From Gemmatimonadales bacterium (GTDB lineage Bacteria > Gemmatimonadota > Gemmatimonadetes > Gemmatimonadales > GWC2-71-9): a stretch of 6,814 nucleotides of DNA. Shown here piece by piece: positions 1 to 5,904 of this stretch. Both the position numbers and the translations under genes were made by a program. Below the pieces are notes generated by a model. The model was not told where the DNA came from and searched no databases. It saw nothing but the letters and a program-made list of their open reading frames with translations. Location of the stretch: positions 1-6,814 of the forward strand of contig JAICPP010000176.1 in assembly GCA_025929805.1 (NCBI GenBank). The letters are read 5' to 3'. Each line of letters opens with the position of its first letter. Positions within the stretch are counted from its first letter, which is position 1.

Positions 1-282
1 AAAGAGGTGGCCCTTGGCGCGAAGCGCGAGTGCCGCCCGGGAACCGCCCACCCCGGGATCCACCACAACCAGATGTACGGTGCCGCTGGGATATCGATGC
101 CACGCCCGGCCGAGGATGTACGAAGCCGACCGCACGTCGCCGGGCGCAACTCCGTGGCTCAAGTCGACCAGGATGGTGTCCGGCGCTCGGCTGAGCAGCA
201 CGCCCTTGATCTCCCCGACGTACGAGTCCGTCGTTCCGAAATCGGTGAGGAGGGTAATGATTGCTGCTTTCGCCTTCTTCAC
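1..282 (-). CDS. SAM hydroxide adenosyltransferase (DUF62 / SAM hydrolase), N-terminal part, cut by window edge
   Basis: These are the first 94 residues of a DUF62-family enzyme; the rest lies beyond position 1. Known members cleave S-adenosylmethionine with water or hydroxide to adenosine and methionine, and are distant relatives of the SAM-dependent fluorinase and chlorinase. Visible are the N-terminal strand with TDFG (residues 13-16), the following G-TDSYVGEIKGVL stretch, and VVDPGVGGSR (residues 73-82). In the characterised archaeal enzyme an Asp-Arg-His triad is thought to activate water. D75 and R82 have the expected spacing for the Asp and Arg; the His would be outside the window. The start is GTG at 280-282, sharing GTGA with the mrp stop. 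No other in-frame start precedes the TDFG strand and no strong ribosome binding site is present, so translation is probably coupled to mrp. A hydrolase is likelier than a halogenase, but that cannot be settled from half a protein. Confidence 0.9.
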   Translation of the reverse strand, partial: MKKAKAAIITLLTDFGTTDSYVGEIKGVLLSRAPDTILVDLSHGVAPGDVRSASYILGRAWHRYPSGTVHLVVVDPGVGGSRAALALRAKGHLF

Positions 283-1391
283 CCCCGGAGGATGGGAAGT
301 GCCATGCCGCGGCCGGCAGTTTTTTGCTGAAGGCTTTCGGCGATCTCACGCAAGCTTACGGCGGCAGGGCTGTCGGGCTGGGCCACCAGAATCGGTTGTC
401 CCTCGTCGGCCAGAGCCGCGAGCCGCGGTTGGAGCGGCACGGTGCCAAGCAGTGGAGCCCCGATCTCGTCGGCCAGGCGCTGGCCACCGCCCGAGGAGAA
501 GAGCTCGAAACGGCGTCCGGTTTCAGGATCGGTGAACCCACTCATGTTCTCGACTACGCCGATTACCGGAACTCCGACCCGCTCGAACATCTTGGCGCCC
601 CGGAGTGCGTCCCCGACAGCTACCTCCTGTGGGGTCGTGATGATAAGGGCGCCGGCCACCTGGGTGGCCTGCACCAGCGAGAGCTGCGCATCACCGGTAC
701 CCGGCGGCAGGTCCACGATGAAATAGTCGAGCTGTCCCCAGTTCACATCTCGGAGGAACTGGTTCACGATCTTCATGATGATCGGGCCGCGCCAGATCGC
801 CGGAGCATCGCGCTCCACCAGGAATCCCAGGGACATGAGCTTGACGCCATGGGCCAGGAGCGGCTGGATCTTACCTCCAGCTACCGGTGGCCGCTCGGAG
901 ATCCCGAACATCCGGGGGATGTTCGGGCCATAGATGTCGGCGTCCATGAGACCGACTCGGAGGCCGTTCTGCACCAGTGCGACAGCCAGGTTGGCTGCCA
1001 CCGTGGATTTTCCGACGCCACCCTTACCGGAGGACACGGCTATGAGCTTGCCCAGGTCGGGCAGGTCGACCGGCTGGGGAGCGGGAGGTACCGGAACGGC
1101 AGCCCCGGCAGTGGGCGGGCCATGGGTGGGACGGGCGGGACCTGCCGGGTTCTTGACGCTGATCTTGATCTCGTCCTTACGGACCCCCTCGACTCCAGCC
1201 ACGGCGGCCCGGGCCGACCGCACGAGGGTGGCGGGATCTTCGGGCGCGAGCAGGAACGTGAACGTCACCCGCCCGTCATCCGTCACGCTGAGGTCGCGGA
1301 TCATTCCCGCAGAGAGCAGATCGTTCTCCAGCCTGGGATTCTGGATTCGCCCCAGAGCCGCCATGACCTGCGCTTCGATGGATTCGGTCAA
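279..1391 (-). CDS. mrp: Mrp/ApbC (NBP35-type) iron-sulfur carrier P-loop ATPase
   Basis: A 370-residue cytosolic ATPase of the Mrp/Nbp35 family, which carries or transfers iron-sulfur clusters to apoproteins. An N-terminal MIP18/DUF59 domain covers about residues 5-82, followed by a Pro/Ala-rich linker (about 82-110). The nucleotide-binding domain has the deviant Walker A GKGGVGKST (122-130), MDADIYGPNIP (149-159) and DLPPGTGD (227-234). After ENMSGF (281-286), most family members have a CxxC pair that binds the bridging cluster; here the stretch reads TDPETGRRFE, with no cysteine. The start is TTG at 1389-1391, preceded by a purine-rich GGGAG only two bases away. The next start, ATG at residue 10, would cut into the first MIP18 helix, so TTG is preferred. 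The gene lies 15 bases after the NifU-type gene and overlaps the SAM hydrolase gene by four bases, so the three look like one operon. Confidence 0.95.
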   Translation of the reverse strand: MTESIEAQVMAALGRIQNPRLENDLLSAGMIRDLSVTDDGRVTFTFLLAPEDPATLVRSARAAVAGVEGVRKDEIKISVKNPAGPARPTHGPPTAGAAVPVPPAPQPVDLPDLGKLIAVSSGKGGVGKSTVAANLAVALVQNGLRVGLMDADIYGPNIPRMFGISERPPVAGGKIQPLLAHGVKLMSLGFLVERDAPAIWRGPIIMKIVNQFLRDVNWGQLDYFIVDLPPGTGDAQLSLVQATQVAGALIITTPQEVAVGDALRGAKMFERVGVPVIGVVENMSGFTDPETGRRFELFSSGGGQRLADEIGAPLLGTVPLQPRLAALADEGQPILVAQPDSPAAVSLREIAESLQQKTAGRGMALPILRG

Positions 1392-1406
1392 CTCTCCCTG
1401 CCTGCC

Positions 1407-1637
1407 CTACACTGCTTCAACGTGCTTGACCTCGGGGACCATCTCTCGCAGCCGGGTTTCGATGCCTTGCTTGAGGGTAACGGTGGACGCCGAGCAGCCA
1501 TGACAGGTTCCGCCTAGCCGCAAGAGGAGAACGCCCTCCTGCTCGTCGAAGTCCACGACTTCGACGTGACCTCGGTGCGAGGCGATGTAGGGTCGTAAGG
1601 TGTCGAGTGTCCGTTCGATTCGCTCGAAGATGTCCAT
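1407..1637 (-). CDS. NifU C-terminal-domain (Nfu-type) iron-sulfur scaffold protein
   Basis: A 76-residue protein made only of the NifU C-terminal (Nfu) domain. Such proteins bind a 4Fe-4S cluster between subunits and pass it to apoproteins. The domain begins with an amphipathic helix (residues 3-20, IFERIERTLDTLRPYIAS), then strands around HVEVVDFDEQEGVLLLRL, the ligand motif CHGC (C45 and C48) in GGTCHGCSAS, and a last helix (STVTLKQGIETRLREMVPE). It lacks the N-terminal IscU-like or A-type domain of full NifU or NfuA, which is normal for small stand-alone Nfu proteins. The start is ATG at 1635-1637; a weak GGA lies about five bases upstream. It is transcribed directly into mrp, 15 bases downstream. 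An AT-rich stretch 34 bases upstream of the start could hold its promoter. Confidence 0.93.
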   Translation of the reverse strand: MDIFERIERTLDTLRPYIASHRGHVEVVDFDEQEGVLLLRLGGTCHGCSASTVTLKQGIETRLREMVPEVKHVEAV

Positions 1638-1671
1638 GGCGTCCGGCGTTAAATCCTACTTCGATGCTCGG

Positions 1672-1677
1672 AATATA
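1672..1677 (-). promoter_or_regulatory. Possible -10 element for the nfu-mrp-SAM hydrolase operon
   Basis: On the minus strand TATATT occurs inside GATTATATTC, in a short AT-rich patch unusual for this GC-rich window. A transcript from here would have a leader of about 27 bases before the nfu ATG. There is no TTGACA-like -35 at 16-18 bases; that position (GCTAGG) falls inside the heptamer array next door. The call rests on the -10 alone and is weak. Confidence 0.25.
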
Positions 1678-1683
1678 ATCTGC

Positions 1684-1725
1684 TGGGAGCAACTCCTAGC
1701 TCCTAGCTCCCAGTTCCTGGCTCCT
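1684..1725 (+). repeat. Heptamer tandem array with one inverted unit, running into the end of the DHH gene
   Basis: Five imperfect 7-base units follow each other on the plus strand: AACTCCT (1691-1697), AGCTCCT (1698-1704), AGCTCCC (1705-1711), AGTTCCT (1712-1718) and GGCTCCT (1719-1725). Directly before them lies TGGGAGC (1684-1690), an inverted copy of the unit. CTGGGAGC (1683-1690) and GCTCCCAG (1706-1713) form a perfect 8-base stem with a 15-base loop. Positions 1703-1725 are also coding: on the minus strand they give the TAG stop and residues 340-345 of the DHH phosphoesterase. No T-run follows the stem in the minus direction (AGATTATATT comes next), so it is not a standard intrinsic terminator, although it could slow or stabilise the 3' end. 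Confidence 0.8.
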
Positions 1726-2740
1726 CGCCATTCGGTCCCAAGTACTCCCGTGCCGCCCGGAGCACTGTGGCCTGAACTTCGGCCAACGAGCCAGTGAGTG
1801 ACAGACCCGCTGCCTTGGTGTGGCCACCTCCGCCGTACGCCTTCGCAAAGGCTGCCACGTCGACATCGCCGACCGACCGCAGCGAGACTTTCACTCTGCC
1901 CTGGGCAATCTCCCGGAACAACAACGCCATCCGGACACCCTCGATCGACCGCGGAAACTCGACCACCCCATCGAGATCATCCGACGAAAGCCCGTGACGC
2001 TCGATGGAGCCCGGGGGAACGGTGACCCAGGCTAGCCCATATTCGTCTTCCACCACCAATGTTTGCAGCGCTTCGGCAAGTAGACGTGGCCTCCCTTCCG
2101 GCGCCCGCGCGTACACCTCGAGATAGATCTGCTCCGGGTCGACGCCGGTCTCCAGCAGATCCGCGGCTATGCGCAGCGTCCGGGGGCGGGTGTTGCTGAA
2201 GCGGAATCCTCCGGTATCCGTCAGAATTGCCACATAGAGTGCGCGAGCAACCGGCTGGGTGACCTCCCAGCCGTTTGCCTTGGCCAGCTCGTAGATGAGC
2301 TCGCCCGTGGCTGCCGCATCGGGATCCAGGTACCGGGGACCAGGAGGCAGGTGACCGGTGCTGACGTGGTGGTCCACACACGCGACCGGCACCCCACGGC
2401 CCTGCACCGTCTCGATCAGCATGCCCAGCCGGGTGAGATCGGCGATGTCGAGCACGATGATGAGATCGGCCCGGCGCAGCTCGCGAACGGCTTCGGGCGT
2501 CTTGTCTATGCCGGGGAGGTCACGGAAGAGAAAGCCAAACCGCGGTGGAGTCGGACTGGGGTTGGTGATGACCGCGTTGATACCTTGCGCCCTGAGCAAG
2601 TGTACCAGACCAACTTCACTGCCCAGGCCATCACCGTCAGGGTTCACGTGCGTGGTAAGGCAGACTCGCTGGCCGGGACGAAGCGCGTCGGCAAAGGACG
2701 CCGCCAGGGCGGCCTTCTCGGGCGTGACGATAAACATCAT
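1703..2740 (-). CDS. nrnA: DHH/DHHA1 phosphoesterase, NrnA-like (nano-RNase / pAp phosphatase type)
   Basis: A 345-residue cytosolic enzyme of the DHH family, subfamily 1, close to bacterial NrnA. NrnA degrades 2-5 nucleotide RNAs and often dephosphorylates 3'-phosphoadenosine 5'-phosphate. The metal-binding motifs appear in order: THVNPDGDGLGS (residues 30-41; H31, D35, D37), LDIAD (D98), VDHHVS (D123, H124, H125) and ILTDTGGFRFSNT (D175). The C-terminal DHHA1 substrate-binding domain has GGGGHTKAAG (303-312). Length is slightly above the usual 310-330. The start region reads ATG ATG; a GGA sits directly before the first ATG, so the second may be used or the transcript may be leaderless. The last residues (EPGTGS) and the TAG stop are encoded by a heptamer repeat and are probably not part of the conserved fold. 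The 65-base gap to nfu holds that repeat and a possible promoter. The pAp activity is inferred from the family only. Confidence 0.9.
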   Translation of the reverse strand: MMFIVTPEKAALAASFADALRPGQRVCLTTHVNPDGDGLGSEVGLVHLLRAQGINAVITNPSPTPPRFGFLFRDLPGIDKTPEAVRELRRADLIIVLDIADLTRLGMLIETVQGRGVPVACVDHHVSTGHLPPGPRYLDPDAAATGELIYELAKANGWEVTQPVARALYVAILTDTGGFRFSNTRPRTLRIAADLLETGVDPEQIYLEVYARAPEGRPRLLAEALQTLVVEDEYGLAWVTVPPGSIERHGLSSDDLDGVVEFPRSIEGVRMALLFREIAQGRVKVSLRSVGDVDVAAFAKAYGGGGHTKAAGLSLTGSLAEVQATVLRAAREYLGPNGEEPGTGS

Positions 2741-2799
2741 TCCAATACTAACAGCGGAGTGGAGCCGGTGCGAAAGATCTGGTGGACGTCTCCGCGCTG

Positions 2800-2830
2800 A
2801 GCCGGCAGGCTCGGCCCAGGTCCGCCGGCT
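2800..2830. repeat. Inverted repeat AGCCGGC / GCCGGCT in the permease-nrnA gap
   Basis: AGCCGGC (2800-2806) and GCCGGCT (2824-2830) form a perfect 7-base stem with a 17-base loop. It lies between the T-run of the terminator candidate and the nrnA start. A competing small hairpin, GAGCC-GGCA-GGCTC (2799-2812), overlaps it. In the minus direction no T-run follows, so it is not a terminator itself. It could be a leader structure of nrnA, a protein-binding site, or chance in GC-rich DNA. Confidence 0.35.
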
Positions 2831-2879
2831 AAAAAGCGGTGCTGGTGTGGGTCTGGTCCAGTCCCGGCGCAGCCGGCAC
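2831..2879 (-). terminator. Likely intrinsic terminator after the permease pair
   Basis: Starting at the last base of the permease stop codon, the minus strand reads GTGCCGG (2873-2879), then an inner hairpin GGG-a-CTG-gac-CAG-a-CCC (2849-2865), then CCAGCAC (2839-2845), then CGC and TTTTT (2831-2835). The outer arms pair in six of seven positions. A two-tier GC-rich stem three bases before a T-run fits a rho-independent terminator. The T-run is short, so some readthrough into nrnA is possible. Confidence 0.5.
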
Positions 2880-4375
2880 TAAGCCTGGCCGCGAGAACTC
2901 AAATTCGAGTGAGTTCGGCTGTACAGGAAATAGATCGCGAGCCCAATTGCGAGCCAGATCAGGAGTCGGACCCAGGTCTGGAGGTCCAGGTAGAACATGA
3001 GGTAGGCAGCGGACAGCGCACCGGCCGGAGCGACAAACCAGATGAAAGGGACTTTAAATGGGCGGGGGAGGTTGGGCTCCCTGATTCTCAGGATCAGAAC
3101 CCCGGTGCAAACGATGACAAAGGCCAGGAGAGTCCCGATGGACACCAGTTTGGCCGCATCGCGCACCGGGAGGATCGCCGCTGGAATCGCGACGGCGAGC
3201 CCGGTGACGATCGAGGTGATGTACGGAGTTCGAAAGCGCGGATGGATCTTCTGTACAAAGGGCGGCAGCAGCCCGTCGCGAGACATGCTGTAGAACACCC
3301 GAGATTGGCCCAGCAACTGGACCAGAATAACCGATGTGAGGCCGGCGATGGCCCCCAGCTTGATGAGGCTGGAGAAAATTCCCAGGCCGGCGTAATCCGC
3401 CACCCTTGCGATCGGGTCGGGAACATCGAGCTGATTGTACGGCATCACGCCTGTGGCTATGGCGGCCACCACGATATACAGGATGGTGCAGATGATCAGT
3501 GAGCCGATGATGCCGATCGGCATGTCGCGTTGCGGGTTCTTTGCTTCCTGCGCGGCGGTGCTCACCGCGTCAAACCCGATATAGGCGAAAAAGACAATGG
3601 CCGCGCCGGCCACCACTCCGCTGAATCCGAAGTGCTCCCGATCGCCCGTGTTCGGTGGAATAAACGGCTGCCAGTTGTCCGGGTTCACATGGGGCGCCGC
3701 CAGGACGATGAACAGGATCACCACCGCGAGCTTGATGAAAACGATGACATTATTGACGGAAGCCGACTCTTTGATGCCCACCACCAGCAGCGTGGTAACG
3801 ATCGCAATGATGAGGACGGCGGGCAGGTTGAAAAGCGCGGTCGCGGTCGTACCATCGGCCAGCGTCACCACGGTGCCTCGAGCGGCCTGCCAGGCAGCCG
3901 GAATATGGATGCCGAAGTCCTTCAGGAACGAGACGATATAACCGGACCAGCCAATGGCCACTGTGGTTGCGCTGAGCGCGTATTCCAGCACCAGGTCCCA
4001 GCCGATGATCCAGGCTATGAACTCCCCGAGAGTGGCATAGGAGTAGGTGTACGCACTCCCAGCCATGGGAACCAGGGATGCGAATTCACTGTAGCAGAGC
4101 GCCGCAAAGATCGAGGCTATCCCGGCCAGAACAAATGAAAGCACCACTGCCGGACCGGCGTTCTGCGCAGCGACCGTGCCGGTAAGGACGAAGATTCCGG
4201 TCCCGATGATCGCGCCGATTCCCAGGGCCGTGAGATTCAGCGGTCCCAAGGCCCGCTTGAGCCGGTGATCGCCTGCTGCCTCCGCCTGGAGCGCAGTGAC
4301 ACTCTTGCGTCGGAACAGACCGGTGGTGCCCTGAGCCGCGGAAGGGCTCACGGGAGCCTTGCTGGGAGCAGTCAC
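2879..4375 (-). CDS. Amino acid permease, APC superfamily (bacterial CAT / YfnA-like), second of a tandem pair
   Basis: A 498-residue inner-membrane protein of the amino acid/polyamine/organocation superfamily, probably a proton-coupled amino acid importer. About 12 membrane segments are visible, at roughly 46-66, 74-98, 117-150, 183-201, 210-228, 252-273, 285-310, 333-357, 384-403, 410-430, 444-464 and 467-485. The unwound substrate-binding part of segment 1 shows GTGIFVLTG (58-66), and segment 6 has FFAYIGFD (262-269). The QEAKNPQRDMPIGI cytoplasmic motif and LGQSRVFYSMSRDGLLP are typical of the CAT/YfnA branch. The start is GTG at 4373-4375, overlapping the upstream permease stop as GTGA, with a strong GAGGAA six bases upstream. 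Compared with its neighbour it has about 17 extra N-terminal residues and a shorter loop between segments 3 and 4. Cationic or branched-chain amino acids are typical substrates; which one cannot be read from the sequence. Confidence 0.93.
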   Translation of the reverse strand: MTAPSKAPVSPSAAQGTTGLFRRKSVTALQAEAAGDHRLKRALGPLNLTALGIGAIIGTGIFVLTGTVAAQNAGPAVVLSFVLAGIASIFAALCYSEFASLVPMAGSAYTYSYATLGEFIAWIIGWDLVLEYALSATTVAIGWSGYIVSFLKDFGIHIPAAWQAARGTVVTLADGTTATALFNLPAVLIIAIVTTLLVVGIKESASVNNVIVFIKLAVVILFIVLAAPHVNPDNWQPFIPPNTGDREHFGFSGVVAGAAIVFFAYIGFDAVSTAAQEAKNPQRDMPIGIIGSLIICTILYIVVAAIATGVMPYNQLDVPDPIARVADYAGLGIFSSLIKLGAIAGLTSVILVQLLGQSRVFYSMSRDGLLPPFVQKIHPRFRTPYITSIVTGLAVAIPAAILPVRDAAKLVSIGTLLAFVIVCTGVLILRIREPNLPRPFKVPFIWFVAPAGALSAAYLMFYLDLQTWVRLLIWLAIGLAIYFLYSRTHSNLSSRGQA

Positions 4376-5883
4376 GCTGATTTCCTCAGTGATTGGCCAT
4401 CCAGCTCACGCTGCAGCACACTGTGCTTGCGGCTGTAGGTGAAGTAGATCAGAAACCCGATGATGAGCCACACGATGAGCCGGAGCCAGGTGTCTCCCGG
4501 CAAGGTCGCCATGAGTCCCAGGCAGGCGAGGACCCCCAGAATCGGGACCAGGGGCACCAGCGGAGTGCGAAATGGACGATCAAGGTCAGGCCGCTTGCGG
4601 CGGAGAATCCAGACCCCGATGCAGACCAGGACGAACGCCAGCAGGGTGCCGATATTCACCAGCTCTCCCAGGATCTGAATGGGAAAGGTTCCGGTGATAA
4701 CGGCAACAATAATGCCCACGTAGATGGTGGAGAGGTAGGGGGTGCGGAATCGGGGGTGCACCTTTCCAGCCCAGGGACCGATCAGGCCGTCGCGCGACAT
4801 CGAATAGAACACCCGAGACTGTCCCAGCAGCATCACCAGCACCACCGAGCCCAGTCCGAGGACGGCCCCCAGGGTAATGAGCGGGCGCAGCCAGGACAAC
4901 TGGCTCACCCGTTCGACCGCATACGCCACTGGATGGGCGACGTTCAGCTCGTCATAACGGACCAGGCCCGTGAGCGTCAACGACACCAGCACATAGAGAA
5001 TGGTGCAAATTCCCAGCGAGCCCAGGATGCCGATCGGCATGTCGCGCTGAGGGTTCTTGGCTTCCTGGGCGGCCGTGCTCACGGCATCGAACCCGATGTA
5101 CGCGAAGAAGATCAGACCGGCCCCTCGAAAGACCCCGCTCCACCCGAACTCTCCGAAGGCGCCGGTGTTCGGCGGAATAAAGGGCTTCCAGTTGTCCGGA
5201 TTTACGTACTGCAGGCCGAAGAGAATGAACAGCAGCACCACCGAGATCTTCAGGATGACGATCCAATTGTTGACCTTGGCTGACTCTCTGATCCCGACGA
5301 CCAGAATAGCGGTGGCGATGAGAACGATGAGAACAGCGGGAAGGTTGAACAGCGAGCCGGTGCGGTTCCATCCCGGTTCTATGCAGGTAGCAACGGCGTT
5401 GGCGACGTCCGCAGAGCTGCACCAGCGGAGCGGCGCCGACGTGACGGCGGTGGGCAGGTGCAGCCCAAAGTAGTCGAGCAAACTGACGAAGTAGCCGGAC
5501 CAGCCCACCCCCACCGTCGCCGCACCCATGGCGTACTCGAGGATGAGGTCCCAGCCGATGATCCAGGCCGCAAATTCTCCCATGGTCGCATAGGAGTAGG
5601 TGTATGCGCTCCCGGCCACCGGTACCGTGCTCGCCATCTCTGCGTAGCAGAGGCCGGCCAATCCACAGGCAATGGCCGCCACGACGAACGAGAGCGGCAC
5701 GGCCGGCCCCGCGTGGAGCGCCGCGGCCAGACCGGTCAACACGAAAATGCCGGCTCCGATGATGGCACCGATGCCCAGCATGGTGAGGTTCATGGCGCCG
5801 AGGGCGCGCTTGAGCGAGCGCTCGTGAGTCGCCTCGGCCTCCGCCCGGAGTGCCGTCACCGACTTCGTGGCCCACAGATTCAT
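4372..5883 (-). CDS. Amino acid permease, APC superfamily (bacterial CAT / YfnA-like), first of a tandem pair
   Basis: A 503-residue, roughly 12-segment inner-membrane permease, paralogous to the gene that follows. Landmarks are GAGIFVLTG (residues 43-51) in segment 1, GSAYTYSYAT (91-100) before segment 3, FFAYIGFD (259-266) in segment 6, QEAKNPQRDMPIG, and LGQSRVFYSMSRDGL (354-368). Residues 259-286 are identical to 262-289 of the paralogue. The extracytoplasmic loop between segments 3 and 4 (about 141-179) is longer than in the paralogue and holds two cysteines, C155 and C167, which could form a disulfide. The start is ATG at 5881-5883, with AAGGA six bases upstream. The stop overlaps the next start, so the pair is probably co-translated. 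A heptamer-repeat element separates it from guaB. The substrate is not evident; amino acid uptake with protons is inferred from the family. Confidence 0.93.
   Translation of the reverse strand: MNLWATKSVTALRAEAEATHERSLKRALGAMNLTMLGIGAIIGAGIFVLTGLAAALHAGPAVPLSFVVAAIACGLAGLCYAEMASTVPVAGSAYTYSYATMGEFAAWIIGWDLILEYAMGAATVGVGWSGYFVSLLDYFGLHLPTAVTSAPLRWCSSADVANAVATCIEPGWNRTGSLFNLPAVLIVLIATAILVVGIRESAKVNNWIVILKISVVLLFILFGLQYVNPDNWKPFIPPNTGAFGEFGWSGVFRGAGLIFFAYIGFDAVSTAAQEAKNPQRDMPIGILGSLGICTILYVLVSLTLTGLVRYDELNVAHPVAYAVERVSQLSWLRPLITLGAVLGLGSVVLVMLLGQSRVFYSMSRDGLIGPWAGKVHPRFRTPYLSTIYVGIIVAVITGTFPIQILGELVNIGTLLAFVLVCIGVWILRRKRPDLDRPFRTPLVPLVPILGVLACLGLMATLPGDTWLRLIVWLIIGFLIYFTYSRKHSVLQRELDGQSLRKSA
4382..4387 (-). 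promoter_or_regulatory. Ribosome binding site fixing the GTG start of the second permease
   Basis: The minus strand has GAGGAA six bases before GTG (4373-4375), inside the last codons of the upstream permease. It supports the GTG start and the four-base overlap, and allows both re-initiation and fresh initiation. Confidence 0.7.
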
Positions 5884-5889
5884 GGCGGA

Positions 5890-5894
5890 TCCTT
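5890..5894 (-). promoter_or_regulatory. Ribosome binding site of the first permease
   Basis: AAGGA on the minus strand lies six bases before the ATG at 5881-5883. It lies just outside the heptamer array (which ends at 5905), so a folded array could leave it free or, if stacked, partly hide it. Confidence 0.65.
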
Positions 5895-5904
5895 GCGGGG
5901 AAAC

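Noticed and set aside
7..535. Two plus-strand open frames at the left edge
   Set aside because: They overlap the DUF62 start and the Mrp C-terminus in other frames and show no family features.
1362..1364. ATG at residue 10 as the true mrp start
   Set aside because: It would remove the beginning of the first MIP18-domain helix; the TTG start gives a normal N-terminus and short spacing to nfu.
261..1517. A 418-codon open frame on the plus strand, antisense to mrp and nfu
   Set aside because: Its translation resembles no family I know and is rich in His, Arg and Gly. It mirrors codon bias in GC-rich genes, while the opposite strand has clear Mrp and Nfu motifs over the same bases.
4372..4375. 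The permease overlap as a frameshifted single gene
   Set aside because: Both proteins are full length with about 12 membrane segments each, and the second has its own ribosome binding site, so these are two genes.
4393..5283. A 296-codon open frame on the plus strand, antisense to the first permease
   Set aside because: Composition is low-complexity (many Gln, His, Asp, Arg) and without recognisable motifs; a similar antisense shadow lies opposite the second permease at 3530-4138.
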